In this document: piece after piece, positions 53,302 to 63,204 of the stretch
How the letters are laid out: every line of letters starts with the position of its first letter
Numbering within the stretch: the first letter of the stretch is position 1
DNA from: Paucibacter_B soli
GTDB taxonomy: Bacteria > Pseudomonadota > Gammaproteobacteria > Burkholderiales > Burkholderiaceae_C
DNA: 64,000 nucleotides
Direction of reading: 5' to 3'
NCBI RefSeq assembly: GCF_037482845.1
Contig: NZ_JBBHJW010000001.1
Span: 62,001 to 126,000 of the forward strand
Program-made: the position numbers and the translations under genes
The notes under the pieces: model-generated
What the model saw: only the letters and a program-made list of their open reading frames with translations
Database searches by the model: none
What the model was told of the DNA's origin: nothing

Positions 53302-54842
53302 GTACGCACCTCGGGCAGACGTGCGAGCACCGGCGCGCCCAGGATGGCGGCCGCCTTTTCGCGGCTGTGTACGGTGGGGCGCAGCGCATGGCCCAGCACG
53401 AAGAAGCCGAAACTGCCCAGCAGCCCCGCGCCAAGCGCCCCGAAGAACAGCAGCTTGGCGCGCGGCCGGGTCGGCGAGATGCTGGCGGTGGGCCTGCCGA
53501 TGACCGAGACATTGGAGATCTCGGCCTTGTCGAGCGCATCGGAAATGCGCGCCTCTTCGAGCCTGCGTGCGTAGAGCTGGTAGTTCTGCTCGGCCAGCGC
53601 AATCTCGCGCGCAATGCGGCGCGACTGCTCGGCCGATTTGTCCAGCCGTACCAGCTCGGCCACCAGGCGCTGGTCCTGCTCGCGCTGGCGCTGCTCCTGG
53701 GCCTGCAGGCCGGCCAGGCGGGTGCGGCGCTCGACCAGCGAGCGCTCGGCCTCATGCCAGCCGGCGCTGGTTTGAAAGGTCTCGTTCTGCGTGACCGACT
53801 TGGCCTGGCTCGCCAGCAGTTTTTCCAGCTGCGCCAGTTCGGCCTCCTCATCGACGATGCGCCGGCTGTCGGCGCCGAACACCAGGCGTAGGCGCTCCAG
53901 CCGGGCGCGCTGCTCGACGATACGCTGCTGCAGCGACTGCGCCACCGGGTTCGATTGCTCGACGCGCGCGACGCGCTGCTCGGCGGGCCCGCCGCTGAGG
54001 GCCTGCTGGGCCTGCTGGATCTCGGCCGCCACCCGGCTCATGTCCTCGGTGCTGCGCGCCAGCGCCTGGCGCAGCTCGCGCTGCTGCAGCAGCAGCGACT
54101 TGCGCTGCTCGTCCAGATCCCATAGCGAGGCCTGGTGGCTGAACTCGCGCCGCTGCGCCTCCAGGCTCGCCAGCTCGTCCTTCAACACGCTCACGCGCTC
54201 CTGCAGGAAGCGCGTCGCGCCGGGGGTCTGGAAGGCGCGTATATGCTCGGCCAGGTAGAGCTCGATGAGCTTGTTCATGACATCCACGCCGGCCTGCTGG
54301 TCGGCCATCAGGAGCTTGATCTCGATGACGTCCGCACGCTTCACCGCCTCGGCCTTGAGCACGCCCTGCAGCATGGAGACGACGTTCTCGAAGGGCGTGA
54401 GCCGCTTCTCCAGCCCGACCAGAATCATCAACTCGCCGATGGCCTCGCGGATGCCGCGCACCACCGCGCGCGCCGCGTACTTGATGTGCTCCCAGATGGT
54501 CTCGGGCGGCTTGCGCGCCAGGAAGTAGTCGGTGCCGAACGCATTCACCAGGTTTTCCACCAGCGCCTGGCTGGTGATGATCTCGGCCTCGGAGGTGATG
54601 TCCTCGGTGCGCTTGAAGGGCGCCGACACCGATGAGGTGCCCGACACCGAGGGCGGCGCCTGCTCGCGCCCCAGCTTGAACAGCAGTGCCGCGCTGATCT
54701 CGTACTGCTTGGTCAGAAAGGGCAGGGCCAGCAGCACCCCCGCGGCCGCCAGCAGCGTGCTGGCCAGGATCCAGCGCCAGCGCCGCAGCAGTATCACCAT
54801 CAGCCAATCCAGGCCCGGTGAGCTGAAGGTCACGCGTGGCAT
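53298..54842 (-). CDS. Polysaccharide co-polymerase/chain-length determinant (Wzz/GumC-type)
   Basis: Inner-membrane protein of 514 residues. It has a first membrane segment near residues 20-40, a large periplasmic coiled-coil region rich in Gln/Glu/Arg (about 230-420), and a second membrane segment near 465-485 with the proline-rich GRPTASISPTRPRAKLL just before it. A short C-terminal tail has no kinase domain. The frame extends upstream to 55178, but the ATG at 54842 (M-P-R-V-T-F) is the most sensible start; shorter upstream alternatives cannot be excluded. Confidence 0.85.
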   Translation of the reverse strand: MPRVTFSSPGLDWLMVILLRRWRWILASTLLAAAGVLLALPFLTKQYEISAALLFKLGREQAPPSVSGTSSVSAPFKRTEDITSEAEIITSQALVENLVNAFGTDYFLARKPPETIWEHIKYAARAVVRGIREAIGELMILVGLEKRLTPFENVVSMLQGVLKAEAVKRADVIEIKLLMADQQAGVDVMNKLIELYLAEHIRAFQTPGATRFLQERVSVLKDELASLEAQRREFSHQASLWDLDEQRKSLLLQQRELRQALARSTEDMSRVAAEIQQAQQALSGGPAEQRVARVEQSNPVAQSLQQRIVEQRARLERLRLVFGADSRRIVDEEAELAQLEKLLASQAKSVTQNETFQTSAGWHEAERSLVERRTRLAGLQAQEQRQREQDQRLVAELVRLDKSAEQSRRIAREIALAEQNYQLYARRLEEARISDALDKAEISNVSVIGRPTASISPTRPRAKLLFFGALGAGLLGSFGFFVLGHALRPTVHSREKAAAILGAPVLARLPEVRT

Positions 54843-55092
54843 CGCCACGGCGTGGGCTGGAGGCGTAGCTGTCGGATCCTGCAAATCGCGTCCTCGCTGA
54901 ACAAGCAGTGAATCAAGCGCCTGGCCCGGCGCGCCCCGCCAGCAGATCAGGTTTTGCCATGGCAGCAATCCCAAGAACGCAAGGCGGCGGCGCGGCGTGT
55001 TTCCGGGCACCCATGCTAAGCTGAATTCGACCTCTCCGAGCCCGCCCGTGCCCAGCACCGGCGGCCCTTGTTGATCAGCGTACCGCGGCCCG

Positions 55093-56247
55093 ATGGGCGG
55101 CGCAATGCGTGAAAGGTACAGGGATCGTGTCGTGGCCACCAGCAGCTCCGCCTCCTCGCCCGCCCGCCTGATCGGCATTCAGAGCCTGCGCGGCTTTGCG
55201 GTGCTGCTGGTCATCATGGTGCATCTGCACCACACCGAGCTGAAGTACTCGCATGGCCCGCAGTTGCTGGGCGACTGGAATTCGATCGGCATCGCCGGCG
55301 TCGATATCTTCCTGGTGGTGAGCGGCTTCGTGCTGACCTATCTGGCCTTCGGGCATTTCGGCCAGCGCCACTACGCCGCCGCCTATGCCTATGCGCGTGT
55401 CTCCAGGGTCTATCCGGTCTATATGCTGCTCACCGCGCTGCTGCTGCCGCTGTACCTGAGCGTGCCGGCGCTGTTCAACGCGGCGGAAGGCCATGAGGTC
55501 AATCTGCTGCGCTCGCTGCTGCTGATTCCCGATGTTCGCCTGCCCCTGATTCCGGTGGCATGGACCCTGCATCACGAGTTGTATTTCTACCTCGTGCTGG
55601 GCGCCATGCTGATGCTGCCCGAGCGCCAGCTGCCCAAGGCCATTGGCGCCTGGTTGTTCGTCACGGTGGCCCTGATCGCCTATGGCTTGCAGACGCCGCG
55701 GCCGCTGCAGGGCGCCTTCGAGCGGGTGCTGTTCAATCCCATCAACCTGGAGTTCATCCTCGGCATGGTGGTGGCCTGGGCGGTGGTGCATGGGCCGCAG
55801 CGCGGCGCCACGGCCTGCATCGCCATTGCGCTCGCGGGCCTGGCGGCGGGCTATGCGGCCTGGTTCCGCCTGACCGGCGAATACTGGGTGGGCGACTTCT
55901 GGCGCGTCTGGGTGTTCGGACTGCCCGCGGCCCTGTTCATCTACGGCATCGTGATGCGCGAACAGCAGCAGGGTCAGGTCTTGCTACCGGGCCTGGCCTG
56001 GATCGGCGACGCCGCCTATTCGATCTACCTCACCCATCTGATGGTGCTGGTGGTGCTGGGGCGACTGTGGGGCGAGTTTGGCGCGGCGGGCTGGCCGGCG
56101 CATCTGCTCTTTCTGGCCGGCTCGGTGGCTGCGGCCCTGGGGGTGGGCTGGTGCAGCTTCAGCTATGCCGAACAGCCGATGCTGAAATGGTGCCGGCGCA
56201 TCGACCCGACGCGGCTGCGGCCCGCGGCCAAACCGCAGGTGTCCTGA
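55093..56247 (+). CDS. Acyltransferase 3 family membrane protein
   Basis: O-acyltransferase of about 384 residues with about ten membrane segments. Typical segments are L-I-G-I-Q-S-L-R-G-F-A-V-L-L-V with the following VHLHH, F-L-V-V-S-G-F-V-L, ARVSRVYPVY and WTLHHELYFY. It probably adds acetyl or a similar group to a sugar in this pathway. The start is uncertain: ATG at 55093 or 55105. It is divergent from the co-polymerase and overlaps the GT9 gene by one base. Confidence 0.88.
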   Translation: MGGAMRERYRDRVVATSSSASSPARLIGIQSLRGFAVLLVIMVHLHHTELKYSHGPQLLGDWNSIGIAGVDIFLVVSGFVLTYLAFGHFGQRHYAAAYAYARVSRVYPVYMLLTALLLPLYLSVPALFNAAEGHEVNLLRSLLLIPDVRLPLIPVAWTLHHELYFYLVLGAMLMLPERQLPKAIGAWLFVTVALIAYGLQTPRPLQGAFERVLFNPINLEFILGMVVAWAVVHGPQRGATACIAIALAGLAAGYAAWFRLTGEYWVGDFWRVWVFGLPAALFIYGIVMREQQQGQVLLPGLAWIGDAAYSIYLTHLMVLVVLGRLWGEFGAAGWPAHLLFLAGSVAAALGVGWCSFSYAEQPMLKWCRRIDPTRLRPAAKPQVS

Positions 56248-57404
56248 TGGACGCGCCCACCGCCCTGCCGCAGAGCAGCCGTTTGCATGCCGGTGAGGCC
56301 GGCGCGGTACGGCGGCTGCTCGTATTCCATGTCGGCAGCCTGGGCGATACCCTGGTGGCACTGCCGGCCTTCTGGGCGGTGCGTGATGCCTTTCCGCAGG
56401 CGCGCCGCGTGATGCTCACCAAGCGACCGGCGCGCGGCGGCATCCCGGTGGGGCGCGACATTCTCGAAGGCAGCGGCCTGTTCGACGACTACCTGCTGTT
56501 CGATGGCGACCACCATGCCTACGGCAGCAACCTGCCGCGCTGGCGCAAATGGTGGGGCGCCATCAGGCTGATCGCGCGGCTGCGTGCGGGCCGCTTCGAC
56601 CTGGCCGTCTATCTGCCCCCCTCGGCGCGCGAACCCGGCCAGGTGCGACGCGATCTGCTGTTCTTCCGGCTGGCCGGCATAAGCCGGGTGCTGGGCGCCG
56701 CGCCCGATGCCGGCAGCGCACGCCCGCTGCTGGAGGCCGAGCGCCTGCTGGCACGCCTGCACGACACGCCGGTGCGCCCGCCACCGCTGCCGCTGGCACG
56801 CCGCGACCTGGCCCTGCAGGCGGCCGATCGGCTCGCCAGCGAGCAATGGCTGCGGGCCCGGGCCGCACCGCTGGCCGATGGCCGGCCCTGGGTCGCCTTT
56901 GCGCCGGGCTCCAATCTGCAGTCCAAGCAATGGCCGGCCGAGCGCTTCGAGGCGGTGGGCCATGCGCTGATCGAGCGCCACGACATCTGGCCGGTGCTGG
57001 TCGGCGGCCCCGAGGATGTCGAACTGGCCGCGCGGCTGGTACAGCGCTGGGGTCGTGGCACCCAGGCCGCGGGTGGCCTGTCGGTCAGGCAATCGGCCGC
57101 CCTGCTGGAGCGCTGCCGGCTCTTCATCGGCAACGACACCGGCACCATGCATCTGGCAGCGGCCGTGGGCCTGCCCTGCGTGGCGCTGTTCTCGGCGCGC
57201 GACGAGCCCGGCAAATGGGAGCCGATGGCCAATCCGGTCGGCAGCCCCCACCGCATCCTGCGCAAGCAGGTGCCCTGCGCCGGCTGCATGCTGGTGCGCT
57301 GCGAGGCACAGGACCGCTTGTGCCTGCGCCTGATCGGCGTCGACGAGGTGCTGGACGCAGCCGAAGCGCTGCTGCCGCGCAAGGCAGGCCGGGTGGCGTC
57401 ATGA
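56247..57404 (+). CDS. Glycosyltransferase family 9 (ADP-heptose:LPS heptosyltransferase-like)
   Basis: Protein of 385 residues. N-terminal LLVFHVGSLGDTLVALPAFW and C-terminal PGSNLQSKQWPAERFE and LFIGNDTGTMHLAAAVGLPC are GT9 signatures. ADP-heptose is the common donor and this genome region makes it. A cysteine group near the end (VPCAGCMLVRCEAQ) may bind metal. The stop overlaps the methyltransferase by 4 bases. Confidence 0.88.
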   Translation: MDAPTALPQSSRLHAGEAGAVRRLLVFHVGSLGDTLVALPAFWAVRDAFPQARRVMLTKRPARGGIPVGRDILEGSGLFDDYLLFDGDHHAYGSNLPRWRKWWGAIRLIARLRAGRFDLAVYLPPSAREPGQVRRDLLFFRLAGISRVLGAAPDAGSARPLLEAERLLARLHDTPVRPPPLPLARRDLALQAADRLASEQWLRARAAPLADGRPWVAFAPGSNLQSKQWPAERFEAVGHALIERHDIWPVLVGGPEDVELAARLVQRWGRGTQAAGGLSVRQSAALLERCRLFIGNDTGTMHLAAAVGLPCVALFSARDEPGKWEPMANPVGSPHRILRKQVPCAGCMLVRCEAQDRLCLRLIGVDEVLDAAEALLPRKAGRVAS

Positions 57405-58426
57405 AGCAGGCCGTCAACATGCCTTGCCTGGTCTGCGGTAGCGGCGACAGCCGGCTCCTGCATGCCCTCAGCTACCCCGACCAGCATTACCCGGGTCTGT
57501 TCGAGATGCGCGAATGCGCGGGCTGCGGGCTGCTGTTCAACTCGCCGCGGCTCAGCGATGCCGAGATTGCCCGGCTCTACGACGCCGACTACTACGTGTT
57601 CCAGGAGCGCGAGCGTGATGCGGCGCGCCGCGTCGCCCTGCTGGCCAGCCAGACCCTGGGTGTGGCGGCCCATTACTGCGAGGCACGCGATGTGCTGGAG
57701 CTCGGCTGTGCCAAGGGCTATCTGCTGGCCCAGCTGCGCGCCCAGGGTTGGCAGGTGCGCGGCGTGGAGCTGGCGGCCGCGGCGGCCGACTTCGCGCGCC
57801 AGCGTTTCGGCCTGGATGTCTATGCCGGCACGCTGGCCCAGGCCTTGGCGCAGCCAGGCTTCCAGCCCGCCTCGGTGCTGCTTTGTACCGATGTGATCGA
57901 GCATGTGCCCGCGCCGCTGGCGCTGCTGCAGGACATGCGTCGGGCGCTCAAGCCGCGCGGCTGGCTGGTGCTGGGTACGCCCAACGCCGACGCCGATCAG
58001 CGCCGCGCGCTGGGGCCGCGCTGGCTGGGCTTCAACCCCTTTCACATCTTTTTGTTCAACCGCGCCAATCTCGGCCGCCTGCTCGAACAAGCCGGCTTCG
58101 AGCTGGTGCGCGCCTACACCTATGCCAACGACGATCCGCCGCAGCCGGCGACGACGCGCTGGCGCGACGCGATACGCGACCGTCTGCGCGACCGATTGCG
58201 CGAGACGCTGCGCGCCAGCGGCCTGTTGCCGGTGCTGCGGCGCGCACGCGCGGGCATGCTGGCGCTGGCCGACAGCCCGGTCTCGCTGCAAGGCCTGCAG
58301 GCCGAGCTTGCGAGCGGCCAGCTGCCCGCCCTGCACAGCTATGCGGCCAGCGCTGACGCACGGTCGGCACGCGGCGCCGCCTGCCGCGGCGACAACCTCG
58401 TGCTGATCGCACGGGCACGCAGCTGA
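57401..58426 (+). CDS. Zinc-ribbon class I SAM methyltransferase
   Basis: Protein of 341 residues. N-terminal zinc site MPCLVCGSG and ECAGCGLLF, then SAM motif I VLELGCAKGYLLAQL, then LLCTDVIEHVPAPLALLQD. This combination is common in polysaccharide clusters, where the proteins methylate sugars or, in the C-methyltransferase subgroup, nucleotide sugars. The target is unknown. The C-terminal 90 residues are Arg/Ala-rich and not recognised. Confidence 0.85.
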   Translation: MKQAVNMPCLVCGSGDSRLLHALSYPDQHYPGLFEMRECAGCGLLFNSPRLSDAEIARLYDADYYVFQERERDAARRVALLASQTLGVAAHYCEARDVLELGCAKGYLLAQLRAQGWQVRGVELAAAAADFARQRFGLDVYAGTLAQALAQPGFQPASVLLCTDVIEHVPAPLALLQDMRRALKPRGWLVLGTPNADADQRRALGPRWLGFNPFHIFLFNRANLGRLLEQAGFELVRAYTYANDDPPQPATTRWRDAIRDRLRDRLRETLRASGLLPVLRRARAGMLALADSPVSLQGLQAELASGQLPALHSYAASADARSARGAACRGDNLVLIARARS

Positions 58427-58433
58427 GGCCACC

Positions 58434-59843
58434 ATGCAGACCCGCGGCCTGCTCCACGATCATGCCGGCCTGGTCGCGCTGCTCAAGCGCCTGGGCGATC
58501 TGGTGCTGGTGTTCGCCAGCGGCATGCTGGCGCATCACCTCACGTATCTGGGGCGCGCCCAGGCACCGGAACTGCTCGATGCGGTGCTGCTGGTGATGCT
58601 GCTGCTGCTGTTCAGCACCGAGCAGATGGGCTTGTACCGTAGCAGCCGCAGCACGCGCCTGAGCACCGAGGCCGAGATGCTCTCGGGCGGCTGGCTGCTG
58701 AGCCTCGCCCTGCTGGGCGGCAGCTTCTGGATGCGCAACCAGCTCGATGGGCCGGTGCTGAAATGGCTGGCCCTGTGGCTGGCGGCGGGCTGGCTCGCCA
58801 CCCTGGCCCTGCGCCTGCTGGTGCGCCTGGTGCTGGCGAGCCTGCGCCGGCGCGGCTACAACCAGCGCACCGTGGTGATCGCGGTCGCCAGCGAACCTGG
58901 CCGTTATGTTGCCGAGCATCTGCGCGCCAAACCGGAGTTGGGCATACGCGTGGTCGGCTACTTCGACGACCGCGGCCTCGAACGCCTGCACGCCGACGAC
59001 GGCCTGCCCATTCTTGGCCATGTGGAGGAAATGCAGCGCTTCGTCGCCGAACAGCACATCGACCAGGTCTGGATCGCCCTGCCCTTCCGCGCCGAGGCGC
59101 GCATCCGCGAGATCCTGCACGCGCTGCGCCACAGCACCACGGATGTTTGCCTGGTGCCGGATGTGTTCCAGTTCTACATGCTCAACCAGGCCTTGGAGGA
59201 CGTGGGTGGCCTGCCGCTGCTGGCGCTGAATGCCTCGCCCATGCAGGGCAGCAGCCGCTTCGTGAAGCTGCTGGAAGACCGCCTGCTGGCGCTGCTGATC
59301 CTGCTGCTCATCAGCCCGCTGATGCTGATGGTGGCGCTGGCGGTGCGGCTCGATTCGCCCGGCCCGGTGCTGTTCCGCCAGCAGCGCCGCGGCCTGCATC
59401 ACGAAATCATCGAGGTCTGGAAGTTCCGCACCATGCGGCCGCATTACCAGGCACCCGGCACCTACACCCTGGCCACGCGCAAGGACGCACGCGTCACCAC
59501 GGTAGGAGCCTTTCTGCGCCGCACCAGCCTGGACGAGCTGCCGCAGTTCATCAATGTGCTGCAGGGCCAGATGTCCATCGTCGGCCCGCGCCCCTATCCG
59601 GTGGAGATCAACGACGAGTACAAGGATGTGGTGGATCGCTACATGCTGCGTCACAAGGTCAAGCCCGGCATCACCGGCTGGGCCCAGGTGAACGGCCTGC
59701 GCGGCGCGCTCGACACGCCGGAAAAGATGGAACGCCGGGTGCAGCACGACCTCTACTACATCGAGCATTGGTCGCTCTGGTTCGACCTCAAGATCATCGC
59801 CCTCACCATCGTGCGGGGCTTCACCCACGAGAACGCCTACTGA
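58434..59843 (+). CDS. Undecaprenyl-phosphate sugar phosphotransferase (WcaJ-like PHPT)
   Basis: Initiating transferase of 469 residues that puts the first sugar-phosphate on the lipid carrier. It has four N-terminal membrane segments, a Rossmann-like CoA-binding-type domain (about 140-250), a re-entrant hydrophobic segment and the catalytic domain. The catalytic domain holds EVWKFRTMRP, LRRTSLDELPQFINVLQGQM, VGPRPYPVEIN and RHKVKPGITGWAQVNGLRG. The sugar is likely glucose-1-P, as in WcaJ, but this is inferred. Confidence 0.92.
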   Translation: MQTRGLLHDHAGLVALLKRLGDLVLVFASGMLAHHLTYLGRAQAPELLDAVLLVMLLLLFSTEQMGLYRSSRSTRLSTEAEMLSGGWLLSLALLGGSFWMRNQLDGPVLKWLALWLAAGWLATLALRLLVRLVLASLRRRGYNQRTVVIAVASEPGRYVAEHLRAKPELGIRVVGYFDDRGLERLHADDGLPILGHVEEMQRFVAEQHIDQVWIALPFRAEARIREILHALRHSTTDVCLVPDVFQFYMLNQALEDVGGLPLLALNASPMQGSSRFVKLLEDRLLALLILLLISPLMLMVALAVRLDSPGPVLFRQQRRGLHHEIIEVWKFRTMRPHYQAPGTYTLATRKDARVTTVGAFLRRTSLDELPQFINVLQGQMSIVGPRPYPVEINDEYKDVVDRYMLRHKVKPGITGWAQVNGLRGALDTPEKMERRVQHDLYYIEHWSLWFDLKIIALTIVRGFTHENAY

Positions 59844-60569
59844 ATGAGCCATGCCCCCACCCCGACCCGCCGGGTGCTGCTGATCGGCGCCTCGGCCTCC
59901 TTCGGCCCGGCCCTGCTGCGCGGCTTCGCGGCCCAGGGCGCGCAGGTGCTGGCCACCAGCCGCAGCGGCCTATTGCAGGCACTCCCGGAAGCGCCGGAGG
60001 GGGCGCAACTGGCGGCGCTGGATCTGCTGGACGCAGCGGCGCTGGACGACTTCGCGGCCCGCGTGCTGCCGGGCTTCGGCCGGCTCGACGTGGCCATCTT
60101 CATGGCCGGCATGCTGCCCGGCAAAGCACTTGAGGCCTACGACGATGGCCTGATGGCCGAGGTGATGCACTGCAACTTCACGGCCCAGGCGGCGCTGCTG
60201 CGGCGCCTGCTGCCGCATTTCAATGCCGGCGCGCAGATCTGGATGACCGCCTCGATCTCGGGCGAGCGCGGCAGTTTCGACCCGGTCTATGCCGCCTCCA
60301 AGGCGGCGCTGATCGCCTTCGTCAAGTCGCTCGCCACCTGGCTGGCGCCGCAGATCCGCTGCAACGCGATCGCGCCGGCCCTGATCGAGCACAGCCCCAT
60401 GTACGAGGCCATGGCGCCCGAGCGCCGTGCCCACCATTTGCGCAACACGCCGACCCAGCATCTCACCACGCCGGCCGAAGTGGCCGGCGTACTGCTCAAT
60501 CTTTGCGAACCCGCCTGGGCCAACCTGAACGGCCAGGTCATACGTTTGAACGGAGGCGCACATGTCTAA
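59844..60569 (+). CDS. Short-chain dehydrogenase/reductase in the polysaccharide cluster
   Basis: Protein of 241 residues. The nucleotide loop GASASFGPALLRGF is unusual (the NNAG motif is replaced by IFMAGM), while TASISGERGSF and VYAASKAALIAFVKS supply Ser, Tyr and Lys. It directly follows the initiating transferase. It may reduce a keto-sugar nucleotide. It overlaps the FAD enzyme by 8 bases. Confidence 0.87.
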   Translation: MSHAPTPTRRVLLIGASASFGPALLRGFAAQGAQVLATSRSGLLQALPEAPEGAQLAALDLLDAAALDDFAARVLPGFGRLDVAIFMAGMLPGKALEAYDDGLMAEVMHCNFTAQAALLRRLLPHFNAGAQIWMTASISGERGSFDPVYAASKAALIAFVKSLATWLAPQIRCNAIAPALIEHSPMYEAMAPERRAHHLRNTPTQHLTTPAEVAGVLLNLCEPAWANLNGQVIRLNGGAHV

Positions 60570-61674
60570 GCAGGTGGCGGTGATCGGTTGCGGCATTTTT
60601 GGCGCCATGGCGGCGCTGCGGCTGGCGGCCGGAGGCGCCAGGGTGACGATCTACGAGCAACAGGCCAAGCCCCTGCGCGGTGCCTCCTACAACAACCAGA
60701 ACCGCCTGCACCTGGGCTTCCATTACCCGCGCGACGACGAGACCGCGCGCCAGAGCATCCGCGGCTTCCAGCGCTTTCGCGACGCTTTCGCCCCCTGCAT
60801 CCTGGACGGCTTTCCGAACGCCTACTTCGTTGCCAGCGAGGGTTCGCTGGTGAACGGCGAGCAGTACCTGGCCTTCTGCCAGCGCATGGGCCTGCGCCAC
60901 GAGCTGATCGACCTGGCCCGCTTCGAGCCCAGGGTGCAGGGCGTGGACCTGGGTGTGCTGTGCGACGAGGTGGTGTACGACAGCGCCGTACTGGGCGGCC
61001 TGGTGATGCAGAAGCTGGACAAGGCCGGCATACAACCGCGCTTCAATGCCGCGGTGCTGGGCATTGCGCGTCATGGCGGCCGTTTCCGCCTGCAGCTGGC
61101 CGATCGCCGCAGCGCCGATTTCGACGCCGTCATCAACTGCACCTATGCGAATGTGAACTCGCTCACCGAGCAGCTGGGCCATGCGGTGGCCGAGTACCAA
61201 TACGAGTACACCATGGTGCCGGTGATCGAGTGGGCGCAGCCGCCGGTGGGCGTGTCCATCATGGACGGCCCCTTCATGACGGTGCTGCCGTTTGGCCTGA
61301 CCGGGCGCTATCTGCTCTACCACGTCGCCCATTCGGTGGTGGCCGAACATGTGGGCCGCCACATGCCCGCGACTTGGGCCGATACCGCCACCTCGCCGGC
61401 ACGCGGCGTCGACGGCGCGGCCCTGTTCGAGCGCATCCGCCAGGCCTGCTGCCGCTTCGTGCCGGCCCTGGCCGAGGCCCGCCTCGCCGGCTTTCTGGAA
61501 GGGCCGCGCATGGTGCTGGCGCATCGCCACGACACCGATGCGCGCCCATCCATCATTCGCCAGCTGGAACCCGGCTACATGACCGTCTTCACCGGCAAGA
61601 TCGATCATTGCGTCTGGGTCGCCGACGAGATCGCCAACGCCCTGCTCGACGGCGAATTGGCGGCCATGCAGTGA
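60562..61674 (+). CDS. FAD-dependent oxidoreductase (DAO family)
   Basis: Protein of 370 residues. The FAD-binding loop is VIGCGIFGAMAALRLAAGG, then Y-E-Q-Q for the ribose. NNQNRLHLGFHYPR is a characteristic active-site-like segment near residue 45, and the C-terminal region has TGKIDHCVWVADEIAN. GGAGG five bases before the ATG is a good ribosome site. The substrate is unknown; family members act on amino acids, amines or hydroxy acids. Confidence 0.85.
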   Translation: MSKQVAVIGCGIFGAMAALRLAAGGARVTIYEQQAKPLRGASYNNQNRLHLGFHYPRDDETARQSIRGFQRFRDAFAPCILDGFPNAYFVASEGSLVNGEQYLAFCQRMGLRHELIDLARFEPRVQGVDLGVLCDEVVYDSAVLGGLVMQKLDKAGIQPRFNAAVLGIARHGGRFRLQLADRRSADFDAVINCTYANVNSLTEQLGHAVAEYQYEYTMVPVIEWAQPPVGVSIMDGPFMTVLPFGLTGRYLLYHVAHSVVAEHVGRHMPATWADTATSPARGVDGAALFERIRQACCRFVPALAEARLAGFLEGPRMVLAHRHDTDARPSIIRQLEPGYMTVFTGKIDHCVWVADEIANALLDGELAAMQ

Positions 61675-63155
61675 GCCCGCGCACCGCCCCGGGCCAGCGC
61701 TTGTGGGCGAGTGCCAGCGCCGCCGTGGCGGCCACCGCGGCGCAGACCCTGATCGGGCTGGCGCTCTACAGCTTCCTGATTCGCAGCCTTGGGGCCGAGA
61801 CGGTGGGCGTGTGGCTGGCGCTGATGGCAGCGGGTCTGCTGGCCTGCATGGCCGACCTGGGGCTCAACCAGGTGCTGGTGCGTCGGTTGGCCTTGACCCA
61901 TACGGATGGCGAGGCTGCCCGCATCCTGGAAACCCTGCTCGCTGCGGTCACCTTGTTCACCGGGCTCGCGCTGCTGCTGGCCTGGGTCGGCTTCCCGCTC
62001 TGGTCGCGCTGGCTGGCACTGACGACGCTGCGGCAGTCGCAGGCTCAGCATTGGCTGCCCTATGTGCTGACGGGCCTGTGGCTGAACCGCATCGCCGACG
62101 CGCTGGCCGGAGCGCTGGACGGCCAGCAGCGCTTTGTGGCGCGTGCCGGCGCCACCCTGCTGGCGCTCACCGTCGGCCTGGCACTCACCATCGCCGCCGT
62201 GCCGCCTTGGGGCATGGCGGGTGCTGCCGCCGCATTCGTGTTCCAGAACGCCCTGCTCCTGTGCGTCAATCTGGCCCTGGTGGCAAGCGGCACGCCGGGC
62301 CTGCGCTGGTGGCGGCCGCGCCCGAGCCTGCGCATCCTGCGGGAGGCCTTGCGCTACGGCCTGTCGGTGCAGGCCCTGGTACTGAGCTATCTGGTGCTGG
62401 AGGCCTGCATCAAGCTGGCGCTGGCGCGCAGCGGCAGCCTCGCCGCGGTGTCCTACTTCGACCTGGCTTTTCGCATCGGCAAGGGCGTGCGCGGCTTGCT
62501 GGCTGCGGCGGCGCGGGTGTTGGTGCCACGGCTGGCGCGCAGCAGCGGCGACACCGCGGGGCGCCAGCACGCCTACGCGCTCTCCTTCGAGCTGATGCTG
62601 GTGGCGGCGCTGGCGGTGTTCTCGACCCTGCTGGCCAGCGCCCATGGCATTGCCTGGCTGGTGCTGGGGCACGGCGAGCCGATGTTCGTCAGCGCCTTGG
62701 CCGCTGCCCTGCTGCCCTGGCTGATCTACAGCCTCACCGACCCGGCGCTCAACCTGGCGCTGGCCAGCGGGCGCATGCGCTGGCCGCTGCGCGCGCATCT
62801 GCTCACCCTGGTGCTGGCGGCCACCCCCACGTTTGCAGTGCCGCTTGCCTCGTTCTCAGGATGGTATGGCCTGGTGGCCATCGCAATAATCGCCGGGTGT
62901 GTCTTGACCTTGGTGGGCATTCATCACGACGAGCGAATGCCGTGGCAGACCTTGCGGCCCCTGCGCAGCGCCGGCGCCTTGCTGGCGGGCGTGCTGGCAG
63001 GCCTGCTGGGCATGGCTGCTCCGCATTGGCTGGCGGGATGGTTGCAATGGCTGGTGGTGGCCGCAGTGGAGTTGCTGTTTCTGGCCCTGCTGTGGCGGTT
63101 GCACCCCGAGGTACGAGGTTTGCTTTTCTTCGGTCGACCCGCGCGTGCGGCGTGA
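61671..63155 (+). CDS. Wzx-type flippase
   Basis: Membrane protein of 494 residues with about 12-14 segments of the MATE/Wzx superfamily. It starts with GTG that overlaps the upstream stop by 4 bases. Expected role: moving the lipid-linked repeat unit across the inner membrane to meet the polymerase and co-polymerase encoded on the other strand. Confidence 0.85.
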   Translation: MSPRTAPGQRLWASASAAVAATAAQTLIGLALYSFLIRSLGAETVGVWLALMAAGLLACMADLGLNQVLVRRLALTHTDGEAARILETLLAAVTLFTGLALLLAWVGFPLWSRWLALTTLRQSQAQHWLPYVLTGLWLNRIADALAGALDGQQRFVARAGATLLALTVGLALTIAAVPPWGMAGAAAAFVFQNALLLCVNLALVASGTPGLRWWRPRPSLRILREALRYGLSVQALVLSYLVLEACIKLALARSGSLAAVSYFDLAFRIGKGVRGLLAAAARVLVPRLARSSGDTAGRQHAYALSFELMLVAALAVFSTLLASAHGIAWLVLGHGEPMFVSALAAALLPWLIYSLTDPALNLALASGRMRWPLRAHLLTLVLAATPTFAVPLASFSGWYGLVAIAIIAGCVLTLVGIHHDERMPWQTLRPLRSAGALLAGVLAGLLGMAAPHWLAGWLQWLVVAAVELLFLALLWRLHPEVRGLLFFGRPARAA

Positions 63156-63204
63156 GGTCGACCCCGGGCATTGAGTTCTCAGCGGCATTACCAAGCGAGG
63201 ATCT